Assembly (NCBI GenBank): GCA_016716335.1
Contig: JADJWN010000009.1
Location: 124,001-188,000 of the forward strand
DNA from: Saprospiraceae bacterium
GTDB taxonomy: Bacteria > Bacteroidota > Bacteroidia > Chitinophagales > Saprospiraceae
DNA length: 64,000 nucleotides
Reading direction: 5' to 3'
Under the pieces are notes generated by a model. It was not told where the DNA came from. It made no database searches and worked only from the letters and a program-made list of their open reading frames with translations. The position numbers and the translations under genes were made by a program. Of this stretch, positions 8,689 to 17,832 are shown piece by piece (position 1 is the first letter of the stretch; every line of letters begins with the position of its first letter).

Positions 8689-9990
8689 TTAAAAACTGAT
8701 GCCTCCACCCAAAGCAATATTAAAGCTTTTATAGCGCAAGGGGCTTATCCAGGCAGGGATATGTTCAGTATGCAGATAAGCTGTAAATGGCCCAAGCTTG
8801 CCATAAGCACTCAGGCCAAAAAGCGCATAATTGTTTTTTCTGATGGTATAATTCAGGCCAATATTGATGATCCCCAAATGATGCACAGCACCTACTGTGA
8901 GTGCACTGCGGTTTTGAAAATCAAATTCATCCACCCTCGCAAGGCCGTGAAATGACCAGAGATCACTGTACCTGTGGGAAAAACCTGCTAAAAGAGAGGA
9001 GGGCAAACGACTGGAAAATGGCTCGATAGTTTCGTCAAATGAAAAAATCCCTATCAAAGTATCGGCGATATTAATTCCAGTAGAATCCGAAATATATTTT
9101 ACTACATCCACCCCTTCAAAGCTGAAATTACCCTTACTCGAAAATGCTCTCGGAAAAAAGTCCCAGTTGATTTTACCCATATTTAATAATGAAAGCCCTA
9201 ATTCAGTTTTGTCTGTCAGACGGTAGGTCAGTCCCAGGTCCAGTGCGATGCCGAAATTGTTGTAGAATAAGTTTTCAAAAGTAAAATCAGGATAGGAAAA
9301 ATCAATTTCCTCGACTGTATTGATTTTAAATAACGCACTGCTTCTTATCAGGTAGTCATTTTGAAAACGGAGTTGGTAATATTCTTCATCGGTGGTAAAT
9401 CTGATGGAATTTCGCTCTGTCTGGACTCCGGCAGTTCCAAACAAAAATTTCACTCTGCCTCCTACACCGAGTTTACCTGCCTGATGTTGCAAACCCACAT
9501 AAAGTTCATTCCAGGCAAATAATCGGAATGATGGTCCGATTTCTATCGTCTGACCAATAAAAGCCGCATTGCCCCGTGCTGCAAGATTGGCCAAAGCTCC
9601 GGTGTAACTCATCTCACCAGCCACATTAAAACTATGGCCGGCCAGTATGGTAAAATCCCTTAATCTGATCCCCAGCCCAACACTTTGCAGCCTGCTGTTG
9701 AGCTGAATATTGTTTATTTCATTGAAAGCATTGTTAAACCTGGAAAAATCCAGATATCTGTTGCCACTCGCATTTAATGAAGTAATATCAGCAATTGCCG
9801 GACCATCTGTACTGAGGTGAAAGTGATAATTGGCGAGTGCTGCATTAAAGCTGCTGGTCATTGCTGCTCCGGGATTGATACTGTTCCTTTGCAAACTTCC
9901 GGAAATAATCCATGAACCAAAGTCCTGACCTCTTCCGATACAGAAAATCCATAAAGTCAGCCATCCGGCTAATGCATACTTTGACCTCAT
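8689..9990 (-). CDS. DUF5723-like outer-membrane protein
   Basis: A 433-residue protein with a signal peptide (MRSKYALAGWLTLWIFCIG, ending RGQ) and an all-beta body of alternating aromatic strands ending in a strand with terminal Phe (LGGGISF), as expected for an outer-membrane beta-barrel. Segments such as SLQRNSINPGAAMTSSFNAA and FSRFNNAFNEINNIQLNS resemble the DUF5723 family, itself related to PorV/PorP-like barrels. It starts 3 bases after the stop of the upstream gene. The family call is from remembered patterns; the role is unknown. Confidence 0.65.
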   Translation of the reverse strand: MRSKYALAGWLTLWIFCIGRGQDFGSWIISGSLQRNSINPGAAMTSSFNAALANYHFHLSTDGPAIADITSLNASGNRYLDFSRFNNAFNEINNIQLNSRLQSVGLGIRLRDFTILAGHSFNVAGEMSYTGALANLAARGNAAFIGQTIEIGPSFRLFAWNELYVGLQHQAGKLGVGGRVKFLFGTAGVQTERNSIRFTTDEEYYQLRFQNDYLIRSSALFKINTVEEIDFSYPDFTFENLFYNNFGIALDLGLTYRLTDKTELGLSLLNMGKINWDFFPRAFSSKGNFSFEGVDVVKYISDSTGINIADTLIGIFSFDETIEPFSSRLPSSLLAGFSHRYSDLWSFHGLARVDEFDFQNRSALTVGAVHHLGIINIGLNYTIRKNNYALFGLSAYGKLGPFTAYLHTEHIPAWISPLRYKSFNIALGGGISF

Positions 9991-9993
9991 CTG

Positions 9994-11519
9994 TTACTTT
10001 TTATATTTCAGCAGTGCCCCTGCCTTCAATGTGATGCCGTAATCGTCATAAAGCCAGAGCGATTTACCCTCAGCACTTCCGGTGGTATTGAGTCTGCCTT
10101 CGATCAATACCCTGTCTGATTTCCGCATGTTTTCCAGTTTGCTTTGACTCAGGGGTACAAAGGTGGTTCTTTCCTGTCCCTTTTGAGTCCTTCCGTTGGG
10201 GAGTAAAACAGCTGCCGGCAAAACAAGGCCTTCTGCGGCGAATAACTCCTCCAGCCTTCGGCCCTCTGCATCCAGAAAATAAATCTGCAGACTCACATCT
10301 GCCGGAAAATCATTGGCCGTGATGATTTTAAACTCTCCGGAAAGGACTGAATTAAATGCACTTAAATCCAGAGAAATGGTATCGCTTACTACGAGCTCAC
10401 GGACATAACCGTTCAGCGGTACTTCAGCAGCCACATTGATATTGAAGAAGGCATCAAAATCTATGTATCCCTTGATGGTGGTATCTCTGTCAGGATTGAC
10501 CAAAGCATCAATATCGTATGAAATCAGATTGGTTTTTTCATTGAAAATTTCCCTGATGTTGGAGTTATTTTTGTCAAATGTGAAAAAAGTACTTTTAGTC
10601 TTTCCAACCTCATTGAATCCGGGATAATCAAAGTCAATACCGGTATTGATAAACGGGCTTTCGAGGCTGAGTACATTTCCGGTGACAGTTGTCAATTGCA
10701 TTTTATTTACTCTTGAGCGTACGGGAAGACCGAAAGCATTGTCCACACGTAAAACTATTTTGGGATCTTCAAAATTAAAGCCTCCGCTTTTCCATGCATT
10801 GAACAGGCCGATGCGTATGGCATTGCCGTCCACTCCAAAAATATGATATCCCAGATAACCTTCAATGTAGGAAAACAGAATGAGGTCAAACCGAAGTATG
10901 GCATTTTTCAGTCTTAGCTTTTCTCCGTTGGGCCTCACTGCTTCGTAATAAAATCTGATAGTATTGGTATTGCTCACCAACTCCCACCCATCAATACTGA
11001 ATTGTGGAGTGATCATTTTATTGGGAAAATTACCATTGTACTTTAGGGTATATCTCTGGTCAAAATGCTGATTATTTCTTTTCAGATTTAAAATCTGCAT
11101 ACGGATCTGTACATCTTCCGGTTGATCGTGTTCAAACTCGAAGAAAATCCTGGTGTTTCTGAAAGTGGCCCTGTCTATCAGAAATATATTGGAGGGACTG
11201 CCAAAAGGAAGAGGAAGGTCATACAAAGTATCGGGGATTGGATTGTCTAAAATTCCCGGAAAAGGTGGAAATATGGCTGCCGCTGTACGACGTATTACAT
11301 CACCATTGTAGACTACAGTTGCTTTGCCATCACTATCTATGCGTATGGATGTATTTCCTTTAGATTCGGCAGCTACCCGTCCTATGGTGATTCGGGAATT
11401 GATGAGAGGCACAGCCAGGTCATACTCCGGACCCTCGATGTCCAGCGCAATGTCTCTGTCCACGCACTGACTGAAAGCAGTTATCAACAGAATAGCATAA
11501 AAAATGGTTTGATAAACAT
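9994..11519 (-). CDS. Secreted hypothetical protein with a frameshift in the signal peptide
   Basis: I do not recognise the family. The 497-codon frame starting at 11487 lacks a normal N-terminus. Just upstream, an ATG at 11519 opens a signal peptide in a second frame that stops after 11 codons. If one base is added to the A6 run at 11499-11504 (T6 on the coding strand), the frames join and give a clean signal peptide (MFIKPFFYAILLITAFSQC) on a 508-residue beta-rich protein. The total span then becomes a multiple of three. The gene starts 10 bases after the beta-CASP gene and ends 3 bases before the DUF5723 gene, so it is probably an envelope protein of that operon. The indel is most likely a homopolymer error. 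Confidence 0.7.
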
Positions 11520-11529
11520 AATTCTGTAT

Positions 11530-12942
11530 TTAGCCGAGCACATACTCCTGTCCTGCCGCCGGAATTTCGATATCTGAAAACCCTTTTTGCTGCAAAAATC
11601 CTCTGAATTGTTTCTGAGTTTCATACTCTCCATGTACCAGAAACAATTTTCTTACCGTGGGCAGTTGATTTTGAATGAAGTCAAACATCTCATTTTTATC
11701 CCCGTGAGCCGAGAAAGAATCCATGATTTCTACATCTGCCCTGACGACTTTTTCTTCATCAAAAACATTGATAGTTGTAGCTCCAGCTCTGAGTATTCCT
11801 CCCGGAGTATCAGGAGTACAGTATCCCACAATCAGAAAGGTATTTCTGGGATTCTCTATATTGTTGGCCAGATGATGCTTTACTCTTCCGGCATTCATCA
11901 TGCCTGACGCACTGATGATTATGCAGGGTTCGTGCATTTCATTGAGTTGTTTTGACTCTTCGACGTCCCGGATGTAAATAAGATTATTGAATCCGAATGG
12001 GTTGGGATCTTTATGGATATATTTAAGCAACTCCTCATTGAAGCATTCCGGGTGCAGGCCGAATATACCCGTCACATTGGTAGCAAGCGGAGAATCCACA
12101 TATACGGGGATATGAGGGAGGATACCGGCATTTTCCATCCTGTCCAGCATATATACTATCTCCTGAGTACGTCCGAGACTGAATGCAGGTATGATAAGTT
12201 TGCCTTTTTTCTCGAGACAGGTGTGCTTTATGATTTGCAGAAAACGCTCTGACTGCTCAGGTGTGGATTCATGTACTCTGTCTCCGTAAGTCGATTCACA
12301 GATCAGATAATCTGCCTTCGGCATGGGTTGAGGATTGCGCAGAATGGGTCTGTCAGGCCTGCCTATATCTGCTGTAAAGCCGACGATGGTTTCTTTGCCA
12401 TTTTCTCTTATTTTCAATGTCACACTTGCACTGCCCAGGATATGCCCGGCATCCGACAGAAATATTTTCACATCCTCATGAATACCGATCCACTGATCAT
12501 AAGGTAAACCCACAAAATGACTCATGGCAGGTATCACATCTCTGGTTGTGTACAATGGCTGACGTATCCTCGAAAAATCCTTTTTCTTCTTGCGAAGTAT
12601 TTTTTCATTGTAATATTCGACATCCTTTTCCTGAATCTCAGCACTATCCATCAGCATCACCGAAGAAAGACTCCGGGTTGCATGCGTACAGAATATTCTG
12701 CCTCTGAATCCATCCCTTACCAGCTGCGGTATCCGCCCACTGTGATCTATATGGGCATGCGAAAGGATAAGACAATCCAGTTCTTCCGGCTTGAAATGCC
12801 ATTCATTATTCCAATCCCAGATATGCTGCCCTTTACCCTGAAATAAGCCACAATCCAGCAATATTTTAAAGCCATTGTCGAGCTCTATCAGATGCGAACT
12901 GCCGGTGACAAACTGTGCTGCGCCGCAAAACTTTACTTTCAT
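11530..12942 (-). CDS. Metallo-beta-lactamase/beta-CASP nuclease, CPSF-like
   Basis: The 470-residue protein has the zinc motif SHAHIDHSG in the N-terminal metallo-beta-lactamase domain, DAGHILGS later in that domain, and the beta-CASP motifs (ESTYGDR, FSLGRTQEI, SASGMM) with a C-terminal SAHGD and LVHGE. This set defines the CPSF73-like RNA-specificity subgroup, which cuts or trims RNA in characterised relatives. It heads a same-strand cluster with two envelope-protein genes and an esterase. A -7-like TACGTTTG lies at 12973-12980, but no good -33 match was found. Confidence 0.88.
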   Translation of the reverse strand: MKVKFCGAAQFVTGSSHLIELDNGFKILLDCGLFQGKGQHIWDWNNEWHFKPEELDCLILSHAHIDHSGRIPQLVRDGFRGRIFCTHATRSLSSVMLMDSAEIQEKDVEYYNEKILRKKKKDFSRIRQPLYTTRDVIPAMSHFVGLPYDQWIGIHEDVKIFLSDAGHILGSASVTLKIRENGKETIVGFTADIGRPDRPILRNPQPMPKADYLICESTYGDRVHESTPEQSERFLQIIKHTCLEKKGKLIIPAFSLGRTQEIVYMLDRMENAGILPHIPVYVDSPLATNVTGIFGLHPECFNEELLKYIHKDPNPFGFNNLIYIRDVEESKQLNEMHEPCIIISASGMMNAGRVKHHLANNIENPRNTFLIVGYCTPDTPGGILRAGATTINVFDEEKVVRADVEIMDSFSAHGDKNEMFDFIQNQLPTVRKLFLVHGEYETQKQFRGFLQQKGFSDIEIPAAGQEYVLG

Positions 12943-13181
12943 ACCCTTAATGCTATTCAGATGTTAACAGCTCAAACGTACGAAGAATAATGGAAATTTT
13001 ACATTTACAATTTTTTCGATAGTAATTCTGTATTAATCTTTCTTATGTTTAATACCAGAGAAATGCTATGATAAATCACAACTCATTTTTTGATTATTGA
13101 CATAACCTGATTCATTTTTATCAAGTCTTAAGCAAGGTTTCAACGAAAAAATTCTGTTCATTCAGATGAATTCTCGATGAG

Positions 13182-13457
13182 ATGGAAGTAATCATAAAAA
13201 AATCTTATGTTAAGGATATTGCTGAGTTACCTGATGATATAAAATTACAGATAAAGCAGCCGATTCTCCTGCTTGAAAACGCTGACCATATTTTTGATAT
13301 AAATACTGATCTCAAATATCTTGAGGGAGGTCCGAAGAACGAAAAATATCTGAGATTCAGAATAGGTAGATATAACATCGGGGCTATATTAAGAGATACC
13401 ACACTTATACTGGTGGTTGTGGGTTCCAAAGGGGATTTTTACAAAAATTTCCCTTAA
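13182..13457 (+). CDS. RelE/ParE-family toxin-like protein, apparently solitary
   Basis: A 91-residue protein with the fold pattern of RelE/ParE toxins: an N-terminal strand and helix (VIIKKSYVKDIAELPDDIKLQIKQPI), then FRIGRYNIGAILRDTTLILVVVGSKGDFYKNFP, close to the RxGxYRi...ILxvghRxdiYk pattern. Such toxins usually cut mRNA on ribosomes or inhibit gyrase. No antitoxin ORF of normal size is visible in the 239 bases upstream or the 48 bases downstream; only a short frame (18 codons, stop overlapping this start) is open. It may be an orphan or decayed module. Confidence 0.65.
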   Translation: MEVIIKKSYVKDIAELPDDIKLQIKQPILLLENADHIFDINTDLKYLEGGPKNEKYLRFRIGRYNIGAILRDTTLILVVVGSKGDFYKNFP

Positions 13458-13505
13458 ATTATATTGAAGTTTTACAAATCCTTTCGAAATCGCATAACTG
13501 ATTTC

Positions 13506-14366
13506 TCACATCAAAAGACACAATGCTTCGGCGGCTTTGCCCTCTGCTATAAGGGATGAGGCTACTCTGTGTTTGTGGATGTTGTCCAGATTTTTCAGGT
13601 CCGGTCTTTCATCATAAAACCGGTCGAGCTCGGCACTGTCCGGAAGTTGCAGAAGTGATGCCAGTACTGCAATTTCATTCCCTGTGAGGACTGTACTCTC
13701 CCGGATATGAGCCGGAAGTCCGTCAAATCCAAGGGGTATTTCAGTGACAGACTGATATATCTCCATAACGGCTGCCCCACTGGCCCGCACATAATAATTT
13801 CTGCCCATACGACCCATCAGATCGAGCTTGTGAGGATCCAGTTTTCCATTGGTGAATACTTCTTCGGCAATTTTGATCCTCAAAACTTCACAGATAATAA
13901 GATGTCCTGCCCCTCCGTGTTCTCCCAGGGTGATTATATCCTTTACTTTACACTCCATATTGACCGGAGATTCGAGTACTGAAGGGGGACGTACCAAATC
14001 AGAAGCTACCGGTGTAAGACCGGTTTTGGTAAATTCGCTTACTTCAGAGGGAAATTCCACAGAGGCCAGGGACATCTGGCGGACGATATTGTAGGACACC
14101 ATATTGATGACCGCCTCCCCTGTTTTGCGGACATTATGGAGGGTATCCTTTGTACTGTTGTCAGTTACTTTACGGTTGGAGGAGAAAACCAATATGGGCG
14201 GATTGGAACTGAACGCATTGAAAAAACTGTAGGGCGCCAGATTTTCCACCCCATGATCATCCACCGTACTCACAAAGGCAATAGGTCTGGGTGCTACTGT
14301 GCCAATGATGTATTGATGCAGCTCTTTGGTGGGAATTTCTTTGGGTACAATGATTCTTTTTGTCAT
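13506..14366 (-). CDS. Flavin reductase-like FMN-binding split-barrel protein
   Basis: The N-terminal ~200 residues match the flavin reductase-like/FMN-binding split barrel family: GTVAPRPIAFVSTVDDHGVENLAPYSFFNAFSSNPP is the classic flavin-binding start, followed by DTLHNVRKTGEAVIN and an HxxICEV strand. The C-terminal ~80 residues are helical and extra. The ATG at 14366 is chosen because a promoter (TTTG-N18-TATTTTTG, 14397-14426) would start transcription near 14393, after the alternative TTG at 14399. Redox substrate unknown; cytoplasmic. Confidence 0.8.
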   Translation of the reverse strand: MTKRIIVPKEIPTKELHQYIIGTVAPRPIAFVSTVDDHGVENLAPYSFFNAFSSNPPILVFSSNRKVTDNSTKDTLHNVRKTGEAVINMVSYNIVRQMSLASVEFPSEVSEFTKTGLTPVASDLVRPPSVLESPVNMECKVKDIITLGEHGGAGHLIICEVLRIKIAEEVFTNGKLDPHKLDLMGRMGRNYYVRASGAAVMEIYQSVTEIPLGFDGLPAHIRESTVLTGNEIAVLASLLQLPDSAELDRFYDERPDLKNLDNIHKHRVASSLIAEGKAAEALCLLM

Positions 14367-14396
14367 ATCCGGATATGTGTTTTGTCTGATGAGGGG

Positions 14397-14426
14397 CAAA
14401 AATAATTATTTGGAAAAGCTTTCAAA
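14397..14426 (-). promoter_or_regulatory. Promoter of the flavin reductase-like gene
   Basis: On the minus strand TTTG (14426-14423) is followed by 18 bases and TATTTTTG (14404-14397), close to the Bacteroidota consensus TTTG-N19-TAnnTTTG. The predicted start of transcription is ~27 bases before the ATG. Confidence 0.55.
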
Positions 14427-14741
14427 CCATGATATCAGTTAGCATTCATAATTACAAGCTGTTTGGGGTACCTGAATATTTGAATAAAAAGCATCAGCCT
14501 CAGGTTCAGAAAGACTGTTATACTTATCATTTCATTAACTTTTAATGGCCGTATTCCACAGTGCAACGGACGGAATCATACCGGGATTGATTATTGATTC
14601 CCAATTGTTTCCGGTAAGGTTTTCTTACTGAAGGAAAAATATATTTCATTAAATCGAAGTATAAAAAGCCCTGACCCCCGAATGTCAGTGGTTAGGATAA
14701 TTTCAACCGGACGACCATTTTTAAAAAAGGTTGCAGCGTGG
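14427..14741. other. Intergenic region with a weak terminator for the cytochrome gene
   Basis: No convincing ORF. On the minus strand, after the cytochrome gene, a short hairpin (CTGAC ... GTCAG, 14671-14689) is followed by GGC and five T residues, a weak intrinsic terminator. Nothing else was recognised. Confidence 0.4.
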
Positions 14742-15071
14742 CTATTGTTTCAAAGTCATGGTATATTCTGCCACTGCTCTGATTTCTGCCAGACTCAATA
14801 TATTTTCGTAAGCAACCATGGCACCCTTACCTTTGGATATCTGAAGGATGCGCTCATTGAGATCCAGATCAGAGACCGTGAGGTCTTTTGACCCGTTGGC
14901 TCCCAGCTTACCATCAGGTCCATGGCACAACTCACAGTTTTGCTTGTAGATTTTCGCTCCATCCACAGCCGGTTTTTCAGCAGATGCTGTTTCTTTACCT
15001 GCCGGCTTTTCCTTTTGTCCACAGGCAAAAGTGAGCAACACCAGAACAGAGAGTATATACAGGGTTTTCAT
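14742..15071 (-). CDS. Small cytochrome c lipoprotein
   Basis: From the ATG at 15071 the 109-residue product has a lipoprotein signal (MKTLYILSVLVLLTFAC, Cys17), an Ala/Lys/Pro linker and one class I cytochrome c domain. Heme attaches at Cys46-x-x-Cys49-His50 (CELCH), and Met85 in GKGAMVAY is the likely sixth ligand. It would carry electrons at the periplasmic face of the membrane. An earlier possible start at 15113 lacks the signal structure. It stands alone between the flavin reductase-like and cyanophycinase-like genes, so its redox partner is not evident. Confidence 0.88.
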   Translation of the reverse strand: MKTLYILSVLVLLTFACGQKEKPAGKETASAEKPAVDGAKIYKQNCELCHGPDGKLGANGSKDLTVSDLDLNERILQISKGKGAMVAYENILSLAEIRAVAEYTMTLKQ

Positions 15072-15212
15072 AAAAAGTGACTTTAAATTAGGGGTGTAAA
15101 TATAAGTATGCAAGCCTTTTATTACCGGCCACGCAACAAAAAAAATTATACTTTTGCGTATGGCAATTTATTAATATGCCTGATTTCATCACCGACCTGT
15201 CATAAAACGCTC

Positions 15213-16646
15213 ATGAAAAAACTCAGGATTATTATTCTGTTTTGCTTTACCATCGCATACAGCATGTTTTTGTATAGTCAGAACTATACTTCCTACTTCA
15301 CGGGCAATCCGGTCAACATAGTGACCTCTCCTGTCGGAGGTATATGTATGATGGGCGGTTCAGTAGAAGATGACAACGCCATGAGGTGGTTTTTGCAGAG
15401 GGCCAATGGTGGAGATATTCTGGTTTTGAGAGCTTCGGGCAGTAACGGTTATAACAATTACATGTACAGTGAGCTTGGTGTCAATGTTAATTCAGTGGAG
15501 ACCATTGTGTGTCACAATGCCTTAGCCAGCTATGACCCTTATGTCCAGTCCAAGATACAGCAGGCGGAAGCCATATGGTTTGCCGGTGGAAATCAGTGGA
15601 ATTATGTTTCCTACTGGCGCAATACCCCGGTTGCTGCCCTGATCAATGAGGCTATGCAAAACAGAAATATTGTGATAGGGGGCACAAGTGCCGGCATGGC
15701 TATACTGGGAGGATATTACTACACCGCACAGAATGGCAGTGTCACATCCGCTCAGGCATTGAGCAATCCATACCATAGTCTTGTCACCGTGGATAATGCT
15801 GCTTTTCTGCAAATCCCGATCATATCCAATGTCATCACAGATACCCATTTTGACAATCCCAACCGTAAAGGCAGGACTGTCACCTTTCTGGCCCGAACAG
15901 TCAAGAATCAGTCTTTTCCGCTCAAAGCCATCGCATGCAACGAAAGAGCGGCTGTATGCATTGATACCAACGGGATAGCATCCGTATATGGCACCGCCGC
16001 CCAACACCAGGCATTCTTTATTCAGCCCAACTGCGGACTTGAAAATGTCATGCCGGAGACCTGTCTGCCATCCACTCCACTGAGCTGGAATCACAGCGGT
16101 CAATCTGTAAAGGTCTATAAAGTAACCGGCAATCTCACCGGCAGCAACACCTTCAATCTGAAAACATGGCTCAGTGGAAGCGGTGGCACCTGGGAAAACT
16201 GGTCTGCCCTCAACGGGGTGCTCAATGAATTTTCCGGCCTTCCGATACAATGCGCCTGTGGCAACTGTACCTGTCTCCAGACCAGATTTATTCACAATAC
16301 AGGTAATGACGGACCAGGCTCGCTGCGGGCTGCCCTGGAATGTGTACCGCAAAATGGGATAATCCAGTATTCTGCTCCTTTTCTATCCAGCCAGATCACC
16401 CAACCATTAGACCTGAGAAAGAATGTAGAAAAAAAAGGTGAAAACCTGCAAAATCCCGGATTAATTCAGATTCAGCTGAATAATACAAACAGCTCTCCGG
16501 CAGTCAATATTTCCGGCGAGAACCTTACCGTAACGCTTGAGAACATTCAGATTATCAATACCGGAAATCCACTGAATGTGCCGGTCACTGCCGTTCAGGA
16601 TGGCGTACAGCTCCAGATCAGACAAGGCGTCACCGTAAAGGATTAA
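15213..16646 (+). CDS. Secreted cyanophycinase-like (S51 family) protein with beta-helix-like tail
   Basis: The start ATG at 15213 gives a signal peptide (MKKLRIIILFCFTIAYSMFL, ending YSQ). Residues ~35-310 resemble the S51 cyanophycinase family: GGICMMGGSVEDDNAM, IWFAGGNQWNY, and the nucleophile motif GGTSAGM with Ser159. Known relatives cleave cyanophycin or dipeptides. The C-terminal ~120 residues (FIHNTGNDGPGSLRAALECV) look like the start of a right-handed beta-helix or adhesion domain and are not part of the peptidase. No T9SS sorting domain is visible at the end. It lies between divergent and convergent neighbours, so is probably a single-gene unit. Confidence 0.75.
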   Translation: MKKLRIIILFCFTIAYSMFLYSQNYTSYFTGNPVNIVTSPVGGICMMGGSVEDDNAMRWFLQRANGGDILVLRASGSNGYNNYMYSELGVNVNSVETIVCHNALASYDPYVQSKIQQAEAIWFAGGNQWNYVSYWRNTPVAALINEAMQNRNIVIGGTSAGMAILGGYYYTAQNGSVTSAQALSNPYHSLVTVDNAAFLQIPIISNVITDTHFDNPNRKGRTVTFLARTVKNQSFPLKAIACNERAAVCIDTNGIASVYGTAAQHQAFFIQPNCGLENVMPETCLPSTPLSWNHSGQSVKVYKVTGNLTGSNTFNLKTWLSGSGGTWENWSALNGVLNEFSGLPIQCACGNCTCLQTRFIHNTGNDGPGSLRAALECVPQNGIIQYSAPFLSSQITQPLDLRKNVEKKGENLQNPGLIQIQLNNTNSSPAVNISGENLTVTLENIQIINTGNPLNVPVTAVQDGVQLQIRQGVTVKD

Positions 16647-16664
16647 AAAAAATATGAGGTTATA

Positions 16665-17717
16665 TTATTCCTTATTGGCCAATTGACCACAGGCGGCGTC
16701 TATATCCTTGCCCCGGCTTCTTCTCACAGTCACCATGATGTCTTTGCTGCGCAGGTAACGGGCAAAAATATTGATCTTATCTTCGTCTGCTTTCAAAAAT
16801 TCTGCTCCGTCAATGGGGTTATACTCAATTATATTAACCTTGACCGGAAAATTGCTGCACAATCGGGCTAAATTTCTGGCATCTTCGAGGCTGTCATTAA
16901 AATCCCTGAATGCGATGTATTCGTAGCTGATCCTGTTGCCGGTAGTTCTGTAAAAATAATCCAGAGCATCCATAAGCACTTCGAGATTATTCTGCTCATT
17001 GATGGGCATGATCTCATCTCTCTTGACATCATCGGCAGCATGCAGGGACAAGGCCAGATTGACCTTTGTACCGTCATCCGCCATTTTCCGGATCATTTTA
17101 GCTATGCCTGCCGTACTTACTGTGATACGTCGTGGCGACATATTCAATCCCTGAGGAGAGGTGATGTACTCAATGCTTTTCATCGTACTGCTGTAAGCAA
17201 GAAGCGGCTCTCCCATACCCATATAAACGATATTGGTGAGCGGTTTACCGTAGGTTTCGAGACATTGTTTATTGACCAGTACGACCTGATCAAAAATCTC
17301 CCCTGGATCGAGATTTCTCACTCTGCGCATCTGTCCGGTGGCACAAAACTTACAGGTGAGGCTGCATCCCACCTGCGTAGATACACATACGGTAAATCTG
17401 TCTTCTTCGGGTACAGGTATCAGTACGCTCTCAATTTTATAACCATCATGCAATACAAATCTGGTCTTGATGGTACCATCCAGGCTGTTCTGCACTTTGT
17501 CAGTAAGCAGACTGTTCAGGGTATATTTTTCAGACAACACTGTCCTGAGATCCTTGGGCAGATTGCTCATGGCATCGAATGAAGAAACACCCTTCTGCCA
17601 GAGCCATTCATAGATTTGTTTGGCCCTGAATGCGGGCTGCCCCAATTCTGTCAGGGCAGATCTGATCTCATCCGGCGACAACCTGCGAATGTCAGGCGAT
17701 GAAGTTTGTGTGCTCAT
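16665..17717 (-). CDS. rlmN: 23S rRNA/tRNA adenine-C2 methyltransferase RlmN
   Basis: This radical-SAM enzyme methylates C2 of adenine 2503 of 23S rRNA and of adenine 37 in some tRNAs. The 350-residue protein carries the cluster motif CxxxCxxC as Cys118, Cys122, Cys125 (CSLTCKFCATG), the second methylating cysteine at Cys343 (DAACGQL), and the signatures GMGEPLLAY and ALSLHAADD. The N-terminal helical domain (LSPDEIRSALTELGQPAFRAKQIYEWLW) is typical. The promoter ends 4 bases before the ATG, so the mRNA may be leaderless. Confidence 0.97.
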   Translation of the reverse strand: MSTQTSSPDIRRLSPDEIRSALTELGQPAFRAKQIYEWLWQKGVSSFDAMSNLPKDLRTVLSEKYTLNSLLTDKVQNSLDGTIKTRFVLHDGYKIESVLIPVPEEDRFTVCVSTQVGCSLTCKFCATGQMRRVRNLDPGEIFDQVVLVNKQCLETYGKPLTNIVYMGMGEPLLAYSSTMKSIEYITSPQGLNMSPRRITVSTAGIAKMIRKMADDGTKVNLALSLHAADDVKRDEIMPINEQNNLEVLMDALDYFYRTTGNRISYEYIAFRDFNDSLEDARNLARLCSNFPVKVNIIEYNPIDGAEFLKADEDKINIFARYLRSKDIMVTVRRSRGKDIDAACGQLANKE

Positions 17718-17721
17718 GATG

Positions 17722-17750
17722 CAAAACTATGCTTTTATGCAGACAATCAA
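17722..17750 (-). promoter_or_regulatory. rlmN promoter abutting the start codon
   Basis: On the minus strand TTG (17750-17748), 18 bases, then TAGTTTTG (17729-17722). Four bases later comes the rlmN ATG (17717), which places the transcription start at or one base before the start codon. Confidence 0.6.
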
Positions 17751-17832
17751 CATTATCCGGCTTCCGGAAGTTTCATGAACAGCCTCTCTGTTGCAGAAAA
17801 TTCACTTTTCATAGCCTTGAATTAAGATTCAA

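Noticed and set aside
15522..16352. 276-codon ORF on the minus strand
   Set aside because: It is antisense to the cyanophycinase-like gene, with no family pattern and an odd residue composition; a frame shadow.
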